64,000 nucleotides of DNA, taken from positions 124,001 to 188,000 of the forward strand of contig NZ_FWZT01000011.1 in assembly GCF_900177345.1 (NCBI RefSeq), read 5' to 3'. This document shows positions 25,093-33,807 of the stretch, one piece after another. The notes beneath the pieces are model-generated. The model saw only the letters and a program-made list of their open reading frames with translations, searched no databases and had not been told where the DNA came from. Each line of letters starts with the position of its first letter. Within the stretch, counting starts at the first letter, position 1. A program made the position numbers and the translations under genes. Source of the DNA: Pseudobacteriovorax antillogorgiicola. Lineage in GTDB: Bacteria > Bdellovibrionota_B > Oligoflexia > Oligoflexales > Oligoflexaceae.

Positions 25093-25296
25093 ATGCAAAC
25101 TGAAAATGAAAACAAGGTGGTCTCTATCTTCGACCGCCCAAAGAAGGCTGAGAAGCCCACTGCTAAAACTAAAGAAGATGAAAGCTATGACTTTGAAACG
25201 ATCATGAAAAAGAATGCTGAGAATTCTGGTCGTCAACAAAAAGAACGATCTAAAGCCAACCGTGGCGTGATTCGCTCTTACCGACTAAAACACTAA
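25093..25296 (+). CDS. Small charged protein under the sigma54 promoter
   Basis: A 67-residue protein. The ATG at 25093 follows GGAGG by 5 bases; an in-frame TTG upstream overlaps that ribosome site. It begins MQTENENKVVSIFDRPKKAE and is rich in Lys and Glu, with a basic end (RGVIRSYRLKH). No TM, no Cys. Disordered or helical in character. Its N-terminal motif VVSIFDRPKK resembles VVDFNAFRKKK of the next small protein. Function unknown; the promoter implies control by an enhancer-binding regulator. Confidence 0.65.
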   Translation: MQTENENKVVSIFDRPKKAEKPTAKTKEDESYDFETIMKKNAENSGRQQKERSKANRGVIRSYRLKH

Positions 25297-25440
25297 AGTC
25301 CCGATAGTCCCTCCGACTGTCGTTAGACCTTTTCAATCTGGAAGTTTACTGTACCGTTACCTGTTATTTGTTGCTCTTTGTACTTTGTTGTTACCTGCTG
25401 TTGCCTGTTGTACCTGTTGCTGTTGTTGGAGTTGTGTTGT

Positions 25441-25692
25441 ATGGACCAGAATGTTGTAGACTTTAATGCATTTCGTAAGAAAAAAGAAAACGAAAAAGAA
25501 ATTGGAAGAGGCCGCCTACCTTTACATGTAAGCCATTTAGATGGAAAGGTTACTGGTAGTCCTCACTTCAAGAGACCTCAAACTGAAGATTTTGGAGATC
25601 GGATGCAACGCATCAAGTCAAGTCTCGAAAAAATCAATCAGTTGATGGCCGACTTGAAGAAGAACTCGAAATCTCAAGACTTCCGCGATTGA
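25441..25692 (+). CDS. Small charged protein related to its upstream neighbour
   Basis: An 83-residue protein. The ATG at 25441 is chosen because the open frame before it reads as a cysteine/leucine-rich low-complexity leader encoded by TGTTG repeats. It starts MDQNVVDFNAFRKKKENEKE and ends with a likely coiled helix (GDRMQRIKSSLEKINQLMAD). Unknown function. A strong terminator follows 5 bases after the stop. It probably shares the sigma54 transcript with the protein at 25093; the gap of 144 bases includes a T/G-rich stretch (25355-25440). Confidence 0.65.
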   Translation: MDQNVVDFNAFRKKKENEKEIGRGRLPLHVSHLDGKVTGSPHFKRPQTEDFGDRMQRIKSSLEKINQLMADLKKNSKSQDFRD

Positions 25693-25697
25693 AACGA

Positions 25698-25720
25698 GAA
25701 GGCCTCACGGCCTTCTTTTT
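25698..25720 (+). terminator. Rho-independent terminator
   Basis: GAAGGCC (25698-25704), loop TCAC, GGCCTTC (25709-25715), then TTTTT. It ends the transcript of the two small genes and overlaps the stop codon of the convergent LuxR-type regulator. Confidence 0.93.
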
Positions 25721-26357
25721 AAGCTTCTACAAAACCATTTCGAATCGCATAACGTGCGAGTTCAATCTGAGATCTCATACTCAACTTATTCATGATGTTA
25801 GCTTTGTGCCGATCGACGGTTTTCACACTGATATGCAGATCGCGAGCAATCTCTTTTGCCGTCATTGCCTGCGCTACGCAGCATAAAACATCAACCTCTC
25901 GTGGGCTCAGAGGATGCTCCATTCGGTTGTTTACACCCTCTCGCTGCTTAGTCACCATAGTGCGAGAATCCTGATTCGCCGGGAAGAAGACATTCCCCCC
26001 TTGCACTTCTTTGATACTGTCTACAAGTGTCTGAACATCGTCGAAAGAAGATACCAAACCTTTGGCTCCAACTCGTTCGGCTTGGCGACGATGCTCGGGT
26101 AGTGGTAGCGAGCTGGTGAGAATGATTTTTAACCCTGGTTTACTTTCCTTCGCATCGTTTGCGATCTGAAAGATCGAACCGAGGATTTGAAGATCCAACA
26201 TCAGAATGTCTGGTTGTAGCCTCTGAACTAGCTCCCTGACATTGAAAGATGAAGGCCCAGATGACACTACGTTCACATCTTCCGCTCGGTCTAAAATTGC
26301 CGTTAGACCTTCGCGAATTACCGGCAGATCGTTAAGAATTAGTATTGATGTCGTCAT
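25719..26357 (-). CDS. LuxR/NarL-type response regulator
   Basis: A 212-residue regulator starting at the ATG at 26357; the open frame extends upstream but that part is not receiver-like. The receiver (1-120) has phospho-acceptor Asp55 in ILMLDLQIL, but only one of the usual acidic pair (LILNDLP). A GerE/LuxR helix-turn-helix follows at 147-205 (LSPREVDVLCCVAQAMTAKE, then VKTVDRHKANIMNKL). No kinase is adjacent. It converges on the sigma54-controlled small genes and shares their terminator region. Confidence 0.9.
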   Translation of the reverse strand: MTTSILILNDLPVIREGLTAILDRAEDVNVVSSGPSSFNVRELVQRLQPDILMLDLQILGSIFQIANDAKESKPGLKIILTSSLPLPEHRRQAERVGAKGLVSSFDDVQTLVDSIKEVQGGNVFFPANQDSRTMVTKQREGVNNRMEHPLSPREVDVLCCVAQAMTAKEIARDLHISVKTVDRHKANIMNKLSMRSQIELARYAIRNGFVEA

Positions 26358-26854
26358 AACTCGCCACTCGCATGTAATTGTTAAACAATAATCCCTCGTC
26401 CAAATTCCGCCTAAAAAATCCACTGCCCTGAGCCAAGCCCTACTTAAAAAGGCGTAACGAATCACGACTATGGATTTTTTAACCAGAATCCTGTCAAAAC
26501 AATATTGTGTTAATATTCTGAGCTTTGCGGTACGATCAAATCTTGCAGTGATGGCAGAACACAAAAGTCCCATGGAGTATGACCGCCATGAGAACGCCAT
26601 TTAGCACGATGAGATCAACAAAGAACTCAAGCCTACTAACAATTGGTACAAAGTACTAACCAATAGCTTGCATCTGAATGAAGTGATTGTAAACTGTTTG
26701 CATGGTTAATTTTTGTTAACCCCTTTTAACGACTGGAGGGGGCGCGGATAGGTGGGTGACCGTCATAGCTTTTACTCGCAAAATAACGGCACTAAAGGAA
26801 CAGTCTAACAATTCTTAACTATTTAGCCAAGCCCTGCCTGAGCAGGGCTCAGTT
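26358..26854. other. Intergenic region between topB and the LuxR-type regulator
   Basis: About 500 bases upstream of the regulator and downstream of topB, both on the minus strand. A weak promoter for the regulator is possible: TTGACA on the minus strand (26497-26492) with CATAGT 19 bases on. Just after the topB stop there is a perfect hairpin AGCCCTGC-CTGA-GCAGGGCT (26830-26849), which lacks a U-run. I see no gene in the rest. Confidence 0.4.
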
Positions 26855-29491
26855 CTATGATTCGCTGGCCTCAGACTTCTTAACTTTCTTCTTCGATGGC
26901 TTGCTAGTCTTGTCGTCTGCAGTTTTTGCTTCGCTGGATTGCGACTCTTCGCTTTGAGTAGCTTCTTCATCTTCTTTTTTCTTCTTGCTCGCCCTTGGTG
27001 GGAACTCGAAGCGGAAGCTATCACCACCTTTTTCCATGACCAGCTTCGCAGCAAATTTTCGCCCTCGTTTGGAGACAAACCCAGCCATCACAGGGGTCTC
27101 GCCATCTTTTAGATAGGCTTCAACCTCCTCTCGCTTGATCTCTCTCTTGCAGAGCATTCGCGGGAACTTAAAGCCACAGCCGGTACTCTCTTCCCCTTCT
27201 TTGGCCTCAGCCTTGTGCTTACAGACAAAGTCGTGAGGGGTTTCAACAACCAAGCAGCCTTCGTCCATAGCGTTCGGACATGGAGCGATGGGTTCGGGAT
27301 TAACTTCAAAGGTTTCGTCTGGCCCCGGAATAGCATCAGAGGTGGTTTTCCGAGTCACTGTCCCATTTTCAATGGTCAGAATACCCTTATACTCCTTGCC
27401 ACTGGCGTTTTTGAAGCCATCTAACTCGCCGGTTTCGCCTTTTTCAAGGAGATCCCGCACCACCTGACGATTGATGTAGCGACCATTGTTATCTTTCCAA
27501 ACTAGAAAGTCGCAGTTCTTTTTGCCGACCCGCTTGGTACTTTCTGTGCAACCGTAGAACCAAGCCTTCTCGAAAACATCTTTTTGGCACTTAGGGCACT
27601 TGCCGACTGGATCTTCGTCCTTATATATCTCGTCCCAATCAAAGTCTCGGGTGGCAACAACTACATCTTCTGCATAATTAGCAATTTCAGACATAAAGCC
27701 ATCGCCAGTCCTGACGCCTTTCTCAACATCGTTGAGGAATAGCTCTAGCTCGGCAGTAAGTTTAGCTGAAGTCAAGCGACTGGCATGAATCCGATCGAGC
27801 ACATCGATCAAGCGAATGCCCTTTGGAGTAGGTCTTAGTTTCGCATCGACATACTCTCGATTCTTTAAGTTCTCGATAATATCCGCTCGGGTCGCTGCCG
27901 TACCTAAGCCTTCAGCGCTATTGAGAGCTTCTGCAAGCTCGGCGTCTTCAACCTGCCGGCCGGCATTTTCCATCAACGACAAAAGCCCTGCTTCAGAAAT
28001 CCGGCTCGGCGGCTTTGTAGCAAACTCTTCCGATTCGCTGTTAAGATTGTTAACTTTAACGTTGTCTGACTTATCTTGTCCCTCAACCAGCGGTGGGAAG
28101 CTTTCCTCAGGGCCACCTGCTTTCTTGCCAAACACAGCCTCCCATCCAGGCTCTTTAAGAACCTTCGGTGGTTTGCTCCGAAACGAATAGCCCTTCACCT
28201 CGGTAATACGCTCAACATCTTCATAAATCGCTGGCGGGTAGAACGCTGCCATAAATTGGCGTGACACTAGATCGTATAGTTTGCCGTCATCTCCCTCCAG
28301 ATCGTTTTTTAACTCTCCAGTAGGGATGATGGCAAAGTGATCGGTGACCTTTGCATCATCAAAAATCTTATCGTCGTTGAGCAAGCCCTTATCAAGAAGG
28401 GTTTGTGCATGAGGCCCATAGTTCTGATCGTCAGAGAAGATCTTTAGGACCTTGTCTACCTCCTCTCGGTAATCATTCGGGAGATGCTTTGAACTTGTTC
28501 TCGGATAAGTAAGAACCTTATGAGTTTCATAGCAACGCTGGGCCGCTCGCAACGTGCGCGTCGCAGACCAACCAAAGCGAGTGTTAGCCGCTCTCTGTAA
28601 GGATGTAAGGTCAAAGAGTGGCGGTGCTTTCTTTGGTGAAGGCTTGCGAATTTCTCTAGCTAAGCCTTCTTGCCCCGTAACGGCAGCAACTATCTTTTCG
28701 GCTTTTTCCTTCTCAAAGATACGGTCTTCTTTTTGATCACGGGTAGCGTTTTTTCGATCAAAATCGGGATCAAACCATGTAGAGTCGTATTCATTTCCAG
28801 CCTGAAACTTGGCAGTCACTTTCCAATAAGCAACAGGCACGTGATCTAATACCTCAAGCTCACGTTTGACCAGCAAGGCTAGAGTGGGTGTTTGCACCCG
28901 TCCTGCACTCCAGCTCACCCCTCGTTGATTGCGGGATTTAAGTCGCACGGTTAACGCCCGTGTCGCATTCATACCGATCAACCAGTCTGCATTGGCCCGG
29001 CATTCAGCGGCCGCAGCGAGTCCATTATATTTCAGACCATCCTCAAGATTTTTAAATCCAGTGAGGATCGCTTGCTTGGTCATGGATTGAAGCCACAGTC
29101 GGCGGATTGGCTTTTCCGAGCCCACATGTTTTACAATTTCACGAAAGATCAGCTCACCTTCGCGGGCGGCATCACAAGCATTGATTAAAGTGTCGACATC
29201 TTTGCGATTGATCAACCGAGAGATCACCTTTAACCGTGACTCTTGTTTTGGTACCGGCTTGGTTTGAAACTCTTCGGGAATGATCGGCAAGTCTGCCAGT
29301 CGCCAGCGCTTATACTGTGGCTTGATATCCTCTGGTGCAAACAAAGTTAGAATATGACCCACCGCATAGGTGCAAACAAACTCGTCGCTCTCGAAGTAAT
29401 CACCTTTTTTCTTCTCTTCAAAGCCTCCTAAGGCTTTAGTGATGTCGCGTGCGACACTCGGCTTCTCTGTGATAATTAGCGCTTTACCCAT
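26855..29491 (-). CDS. topB: DNA topoisomerase III (type IA)
   Basis: An 878-residue type IA topoisomerase that relaxes or decatenates DNA by single-strand passage. The Toprim domain (1-150) carries the first Glu in ITEKPSVARDI and the metal-binding acidic residues in NACDAAREGELIFREIV (104-120). The active-site Tyr329 lies in VLTYPRTSSKHL, and GVSWSAGRVQTPTL (191-204) is family-typical. The C-terminus has a zinc-ribbon-like CPKC with further cysteines (WFYGC, KKNC), a second Cys-rich module, and a Lys/Glu-rich tail likely to bind DNA non-specifically. This matches the long TopB of Gram-negative bacteria. Confidence 0.95.
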   Translation of the reverse strand: MGKALIITEKPSVARDITKALGGFEEKKKGDYFESDEFVCTYAVGHILTLFAPEDIKPQYKRWRLADLPIIPEEFQTKPVPKQESRLKVISRLINRKDVDTLINACDAAREGELIFREIVKHVGSEKPIRRLWLQSMTKQAILTGFKNLEDGLKYNGLAAAAECRANADWLIGMNATRALTVRLKSRNQRGVSWSAGRVQTPTLALLVKRELEVLDHVPVAYWKVTAKFQAGNEYDSTWFDPDFDRKNATRDQKEDRIFEKEKAEKIVAAVTGQEGLAREIRKPSPKKAPPLFDLTSLQRAANTRFGWSATRTLRAAQRCYETHKVLTYPRTSSKHLPNDYREEVDKVLKIFSDDQNYGPHAQTLLDKGLLNDDKIFDDAKVTDHFAIIPTGELKNDLEGDDGKLYDLVSRQFMAAFYPPAIYEDVERITEVKGYSFRSKPPKVLKEPGWEAVFGKKAGGPEESFPPLVEGQDKSDNVKVNNLNSESEEFATKPPSRISEAGLLSLMENAGRQVEDAELAEALNSAEGLGTAATRADIIENLKNREYVDAKLRPTPKGIRLIDVLDRIHASRLTSAKLTAELELFLNDVEKGVRTGDGFMSEIANYAEDVVVATRDFDWDEIYKDEDPVGKCPKCQKDVFEKAWFYGCTESTKRVGKKNCDFLVWKDNNGRYINRQVVRDLLEKGETGELDGFKNASGKEYKGILTIENGTVTRKTTSDAIPGPDETFEVNPEPIAPCPNAMDEGCLVVETPHDFVCKHKAEAKEGEESTGCGFKFPRMLCKREIKREEVEAYLKDGETPVMAGFVSKRGRKFAAKLVMEKGGDSFRFEFPPRASKKKKEDEEATQSEESQSSEAKTADDKTSKPSKKKVKKSEASES

Positions 29492-29833
29492 TTAAGTTTT
29501 CTTGCCTCTCGCTTAGGGGACTTGATGGCTTCGAGATCGCAGTTTCGATCATTAGTTCTTGATTTCATCCATCATAACATAGCCATCCAGACAGCTATGC
29601 GCCATAAATGACTGTAATTCCGGCACATTAACAAAGCTTTTCAGAGAAAGTCAATATTAGCTATGAAAATCTCTTGACAGTAAGCAATTCTACCATCGCC
29701 CAAAAAGCCCGATTACCTACTGGAATACCGAAGGCTTAGTCCCCATCATCTGGCCCTTGATAATTCCACCTATTCCCGGTAGATTTGCCATGTTTCTGCG
29801 CTAAGAGCGCCTTATATACACACCTATTATGAC
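29492..29833. other. Divergent intergenic region, topB and dus
   Basis: About 340 bases between two divergent genes. A small palindrome GCGCT-AAG-AGCGC (29798-29810) lies 23 bases before the dus start. I see TATATA close to it but no matching -35 at the right distance. There is no other gene. Confidence 0.4.
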
Positions 29834-31039
29834 ATGGAATCCGCAATTTTGAAGTCATTTCCATCCGCCAATTTTGGACTCGCACCCATGGAAGGTGTGT
29901 CAGATCTGCCATTCCGGCTTTGGATGAGTCTAACATCGGCCCCTAGCTTTGCAGGAACTCCATTTCTAAGAGTTACCCCCACGTATCCCAAGGCTCGTAT
30001 CCCGAGAGCGTTTGCACCCGAACTGGATGAACTTAGAGATGTTACAAGCTATTCGCTGACACCACAGCTCATGGCCTCATCGCCCGCAGACTTTCTCAGA
30101 GTCGCAGAAAGAGTTCTAGAGCACAGCCCCTTCGTTGACTTAAACTGCGGCTGCCCGTCACCCAATGCCGTAGGCAGCATGGCGGGAAGTAGTCTATTGA
30201 AAAATCCACAGACCTTCGCAGACTTCGTCGAACATATTTCCCGAGAGTTAGGCCCTGGGCGTCTAAGCGTGAAAATGAGGACAGGGTTCGAATCTCACAA
30301 AGAGTTTCGCGATCTACTCCAGGCTATAGAAGGACTCCCCCTGCATCATGTCACCATCCACGGACGAACTCGTGCCCAACGGTACGATGGACTAAGTCGC
30401 TGGCAGATGATCGCCGAGGCGAGTCGCTCCCTGCCATATCCTGTGATTCCATCTGGCGATATTACCTCGGCCTCTTCGGTTATTGACGCAGGTCCCTATC
30501 TCGATCGCATTGATAGCCTCATCATCGCTCGGGGTGCACTTCGCAATCCGTGGCTATTTAACGAACTACGGAGCCAAAGCTTGCAAACAGTTACAGCAGA
30601 GGTTCTGGTTGGTAGTTTAGCAGTCCTTGGGTCCCTTTACATACTATCTCTTCGTCACGAAGATCTACTCTTTGCTGCTGCTAAAGAAGGGATTTTCACC
30701 AACTCATGCGGGACCAACGGTGAAGCATGGCGCTCCGTGTTTGAGAGGCTGCAAGGCTTTCTAGGCACCAGTCAAGCTTGGGAGACTTTGGAACTACCCC
30801 ATTTTGTAATGGGTCGGGTGAAAATGATTTGGAACTACCTAAGAAGCAGTCTTCCCGATCCTTTTTTCGCGCCCCAGATTCTACGATCACGAAGTTTTGA
30901 AACATTAGCCTGCGGGATTCAGGAGGCTGCGAAGACCTGCACCTCCCACAATGCCACCTTAAAGCACCAGGAGCACCTCGACTGGATTTACACCTCAAAA
31001 AAGAAGCCACCGAGGGAGAGCGACCCACTCTTCCATTAG
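29834..31039 (+). CDS. tRNA-dihydrouridine synthase
   Basis: A 401-residue flavoenzyme that reduces uridines in tRNA D-loops with NADPH and FMN. The TIM-barrel start GLAPMEGVSDLPFRLW (15-30), catalytic Cys107 in LNCGCPSPN, the KMRTG phosphate-binding stretch, HGRTRAQRYDG and PVIPSGDI are all diagnostic. It is somewhat longer than E. coli Dus proteins at the C-terminus. Which subgroup (A, B or C) it belongs to cannot be decided from sequence here. It runs towards the CNB protein gene with a 108-base gap. Confidence 0.93.
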   Translation: MESAILKSFPSANFGLAPMEGVSDLPFRLWMSLTSAPSFAGTPFLRVTPTYPKARIPRAFAPELDELRDVTSYSLTPQLMASSPADFLRVAERVLEHSPFVDLNCGCPSPNAVGSMAGSSLLKNPQTFADFVEHISRELGPGRLSVKMRTGFESHKEFRDLLQAIEGLPLHHVTIHGRTRAQRYDGLSRWQMIAEASRSLPYPVIPSGDITSASSVIDAGPYLDRIDSLIIARGALRNPWLFNELRSQSLQTVTAEVLVGSLAVLGSLYILSLRHEDLLFAAAKEGIFTNSCGTNGEAWRSVFERLQGFLGTSQAWETLELPHFVMGRVKMIWNYLRSSLPDPFFAPQILRSRSFETLACGIQEAAKTCTSHNATLKHQEHLDWIYTSKKKPPRESDPLFH

Positions 31040-31147
31040 AATGACCAATTATTTTAATGGCATAAGCAGATCAAAAGGCCTCGACCGTTAACCTATGTGC
31101 GCTTCTTCCGATTAGAGGGAGAACCTATAAGTTAGAGGACCAGTCTA

Positions 31148-32149
31148 TTGGCAGGCAAAAATCGCATTCTAGAAGAAGGAACAATTCTTTTCAAAGAAGG
31201 CGATCAATCAAATGGCATGTACGTTGTTCGCAAGGGTAAAATTCTCATCTACCTCGACAAGGGCGGCAACGAAATCCCACTAGCAACGGTCAGCGAAGGA
31301 GCTATGATCGGTGAGATGGCCTTATTTGATAAAAAGCCCCGATCCGCGTCAGCCCGTGCTGTTGAAGAGTGTGAAGTCAGCGTTATTAGCAATGCTGATT
31401 TTTCAAAAATCCTAAAGCAGATTCCGAAGTGGTTTGTGTCCTTGATGGCGACGCTGTCTTCTAGACTTAGAGACACCAATCTTCGCCTCGAAGATATGGA
31501 AGCCCAGTACAAGGGCAATATCAACCCCATCGAAGAACTAAAGAAAGCCCTGAATATCATCAACTTGCTCTGGTACAAACTCGGCACCAAGGAGCTGAAG
31601 ACCTGGTCTATGGAGCGGGAACTTGCAGAAAAAGAAATCGCTGGAATTTTAGGCCAACCAGAAGGTAGCATCCATGAGCTTTGCAATCGGTTGGTGGAAG
31701 GTGGACTCCTTGGAGTAACGAAAAATAGCTATAATAAGCCGGTATTTACAATCCAGAATCGAGGGTCCGTGGAGCGATTTGTGAATTTTATCAACGCCGT
31801 TCGGAAGCAAGACAATCGGATCAAGGCTTTTCCACAAGGTGTTGTTGATATGGTTGAAGTTATGATTCGCATTACAAAAACTTCGGCCTACGAAGCCATG
31901 ACTATACCATTCACTGAGCTAGAATCGGAAGGAATGAGTATGGCCTATCGCACAGAGAATTGGGGTAAGGTGCAACATATTATTGAGGGTCTTGACGAAG
32001 CCGTTGCTGTGGTGCCGCTAGCAGAGGGCACGGTCGGCTACAAAGTCAACAAGAAAATCGCCCCTCGGTTGCTACAACACTGCAAGCTCCTTCGGGCCAT
32101 CACGGAGACTAACGATAAGCGCAAGAAGCGCGGCAAAGCCGCTGCTTAG
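31148..32149 (+). CDS. Cyclic-nucleotide-binding-domain protein
   Basis: A 333-residue protein starting with TTG (GAGG 9 bases before). Residues 5-120 form a cNMP-binding jelly roll: GTILFKEGDQSNGMYVVRKG and GEMALFDKKPRSASARA, the phosphate-binding cassette. The region after it has a helical dimerisation stretch and a winged-helix-like segment (REL.EKEIAGILGQPEGSIHELCNRLVEGGLL), as in Crp/Fnr regulators, followed by an unrecognised 110-residue C-terminal part. It is therefore probably a DNA-binding or c-di-GMP/cAMP-responsive regulator. The C-terminal extension is unusual. It converges on the kinase gene at 32172. Confidence 0.8.
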   Translation: MAGKNRILEEGTILFKEGDQSNGMYVVRKGKILIYLDKGGNEIPLATVSEGAMIGEMALFDKKPRSASARAVEECEVSVISNADFSKILKQIPKWFVSLMATLSSRLRDTNLRLEDMEAQYKGNINPIEELKKALNIINLLWYKLGTKELKTWSMERELAEKEIAGILGQPEGSIHELCNRLVEGGLLGVTKNSYNKPVFTIQNRGSVERFVNFINAVRKQDNRIKAFPQGVVDMVEVMIRITKTSAYEAMTIPFTELESEGMSMAYRTENWGKVQHIIEGLDEAVAVVPLAEGTVGYKVNKKIAPRLLQHCKLLRAITETNDKRKKRGKAAA

Positions 32150-32171
32150 GTGCTTAGCCATGAGCCACTCA

Positions 32172-33785
32172 TCATTCATGCATAGGCAGCTCAATCACAA
32201 ACCTTGTGTGAGGCGATGATTGATCCAAAAAAAGCTGACCACCATGATCTTCAATCATCGATCGCGAAATACCTAGACCAAGACCCGTTCCTTCCCCCAC
32301 CTCTTTCGTTGTAAAAAACGGGTCAAAGATTTTCTCCTCAATCTCCTTTGGAACTCCAGAGCCGCTATCGATGACGGCCAGCTGAAACTTTTGGTTGTTA
32401 ATCCGTGCTTGGATCTCAATCCACTTATCAGCTTGTTCTCGTGCGGCATGAAAGGCATTGTTCAATAGATTCATAAGAACTTGAGCTACTTGAACTCGTC
32501 GAAAATAAAATCTCTCGAAGAAGTCCTGGTTTTCACGATCGATACGGATCTCAACTCCATGACTATTAAACTTCTCGAACGAAACTCCAGAAATATCTTC
32601 GACCACTTGAATCATGGCTTGATACTCATAGCCTTCTCCATCTGAATTCCGTGAGATGATACGCAAGCCGTTAATAATCTGCGAAATACGTTTGCTGGTA
32701 CGATCGATATTACCCAGGAGCTTGATGAAATGATCGGGCTCATAACGATCCTTGTGAATGAGGCGCGTAAGCCGCGACGTATATCCAGTAATGATTGCCA
32801 ACGGGTTGTTGATTTCATGGGCAATGCCACCAGCCATCTCTCCTAGGGATGCCAAGCGAGCAGCAACAATCGCCTTGGCCTCCTTCTCTTTTACCTCCCG
32901 CTCTAACTTTTTCTGCTGGTTGCGATTCACCAAACTAATTATGGTGAATTGATCGAAACCTTCTAGCTTTGCGGCATTAAGATGAACTGGTAAAGCCTTT
33001 TGTCCAGGCCGCGAGACATCGATATCTTGCCCATCCTCAGCTATCGATCGGGCGAGCTCAGAATTTTGGACTCCCAAAATCGCTGTAGCCGCTGCCCCCT
33101 GCAAAGTTTCCAAATCTACCCCCACAATGCGCTGGGCTTCGCGATTGCCTTGAACAATAAGACCATCCTGGTTCTCAATGATCACTCCAACGGGAAGTGA
33201 ATCGATGATACCTCGAAACCAACGCTGGCTCTCATCCAAAGCGCTTCTTGCCTGTTCGTACTGCCACATGGTGAGATACCCGAACGAGGCAGAAACCAGC
33301 AGGGGCAAGCAGACTGAAAGATAACGATAAGTTTCGGCGAGAAGACCTGAGCCAAGGTCACTTCTGATTAAGTTCGGCGCTAGCTTTTCTATTAGAACTA
33401 TGAAGCTGATGTATAGAACTGCGCCCAATACCGCTGCAAGTCCCCACCCCCGACCCAAGAGAAAGATTGCCAAAAGGCTGGCCGGAGCAAACCACAACAT
33501 CACTGGTGAATGAGAGCCTCCGGTAAACCAAATATTATGAGCAACGGCAAACCACAATGACCATGTGGCGCAATGAGAGGCCACATAGTTCCTTCTTTTC
33601 CACCTCCAAACCCACGCCGACATAGCACATAGGTACGCGGTAAGGATTCCTGAAAAACCCCAAAGGGTTTCAAACATCAGGGTCATAAGAAGGTAAGGTG
33701 GCCCAGACACGGTGATAACTTTCAGAAATCGTTGCAGCAACAGATCTCTGATAGCTGCCTGTGGCTTTAGGTCTAAACTATCCAA
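32172..33785 (-). CDS. PAS-containing membrane histidine kinase
   Basis: A 537-residue kinase. Several TM segments occupy 30-172 without a large periplasmic loop (MASE-like sensor), then a PAS domain (183-290), a coiled linker and the H-box [16 protein letters not shown] with His323. The HATPase N- and G-boxes ([24 protein letters not shown]) close the protein. No receiver is encoded next to it. It lies 22 bases upstream of the dead M1-like gene's end. Confidence 0.92.
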   Translation of the reverse strand: MDSLDLKPQAAIRDLLLQRFLKVITVSGPPYLLMTLMFETLWGFSGILTAYLCAMSAWVWRWKRRNYVASHCATWSLWFAVAHNIWFTGGSHSPVMLWFAPASLLAIFLLGRGWGLAAVLGAVLYISFIVLIEKLAPNLIRSDLGSGLLAETYRYLSVCLPLLVSASFGYLTMWQYEQARSALDESQRWFRGIIDSLPVGVIIENQDGLIVQGNREAQRIVGVDLETLQGAAATAILGVQNSELARSIAEDGQDIDVSRPGQKALPVHLNAAKLEGFDQFTIISLVNRNQQKKLEREVKEKEAKAIVAARLASLGEMAGGIAHEINNPLAIITGYTSRLTRLIHKDRYEPDHFIKLLGNIDRTSKRISQIINGLRIISRNSDGEGYEYQAMIQVVEDISGVSFEKFNSHGVEIRIDRENQDFFERFYFRRVQVAQVLMNLLNNAFHAAREQADKWIEIQARINNQKFQLAVIDSGSGVPKEIEEKIFDPFFTTKEVGEGTGLGLGISRSMIEDHGGQLFLDQSSPHTRFVIELPMHE

Positions 33786-33807
33786 ATTCGATGAGCCTTT
33801 CCTGTTC

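Noticed and set aside
25378-25440. Cysteine/leucine-rich leader of the small protein at 25441
   Set aside because: It is only the translation of the TGTTG-rich repeat and lacks a ribosome site.
26358-26600. Upstream extension of the LuxR-type regulator
   Set aside because: The added residues are hydrophobic and unlike a receiver; the ATG at 26357 begins the receiver exactly.
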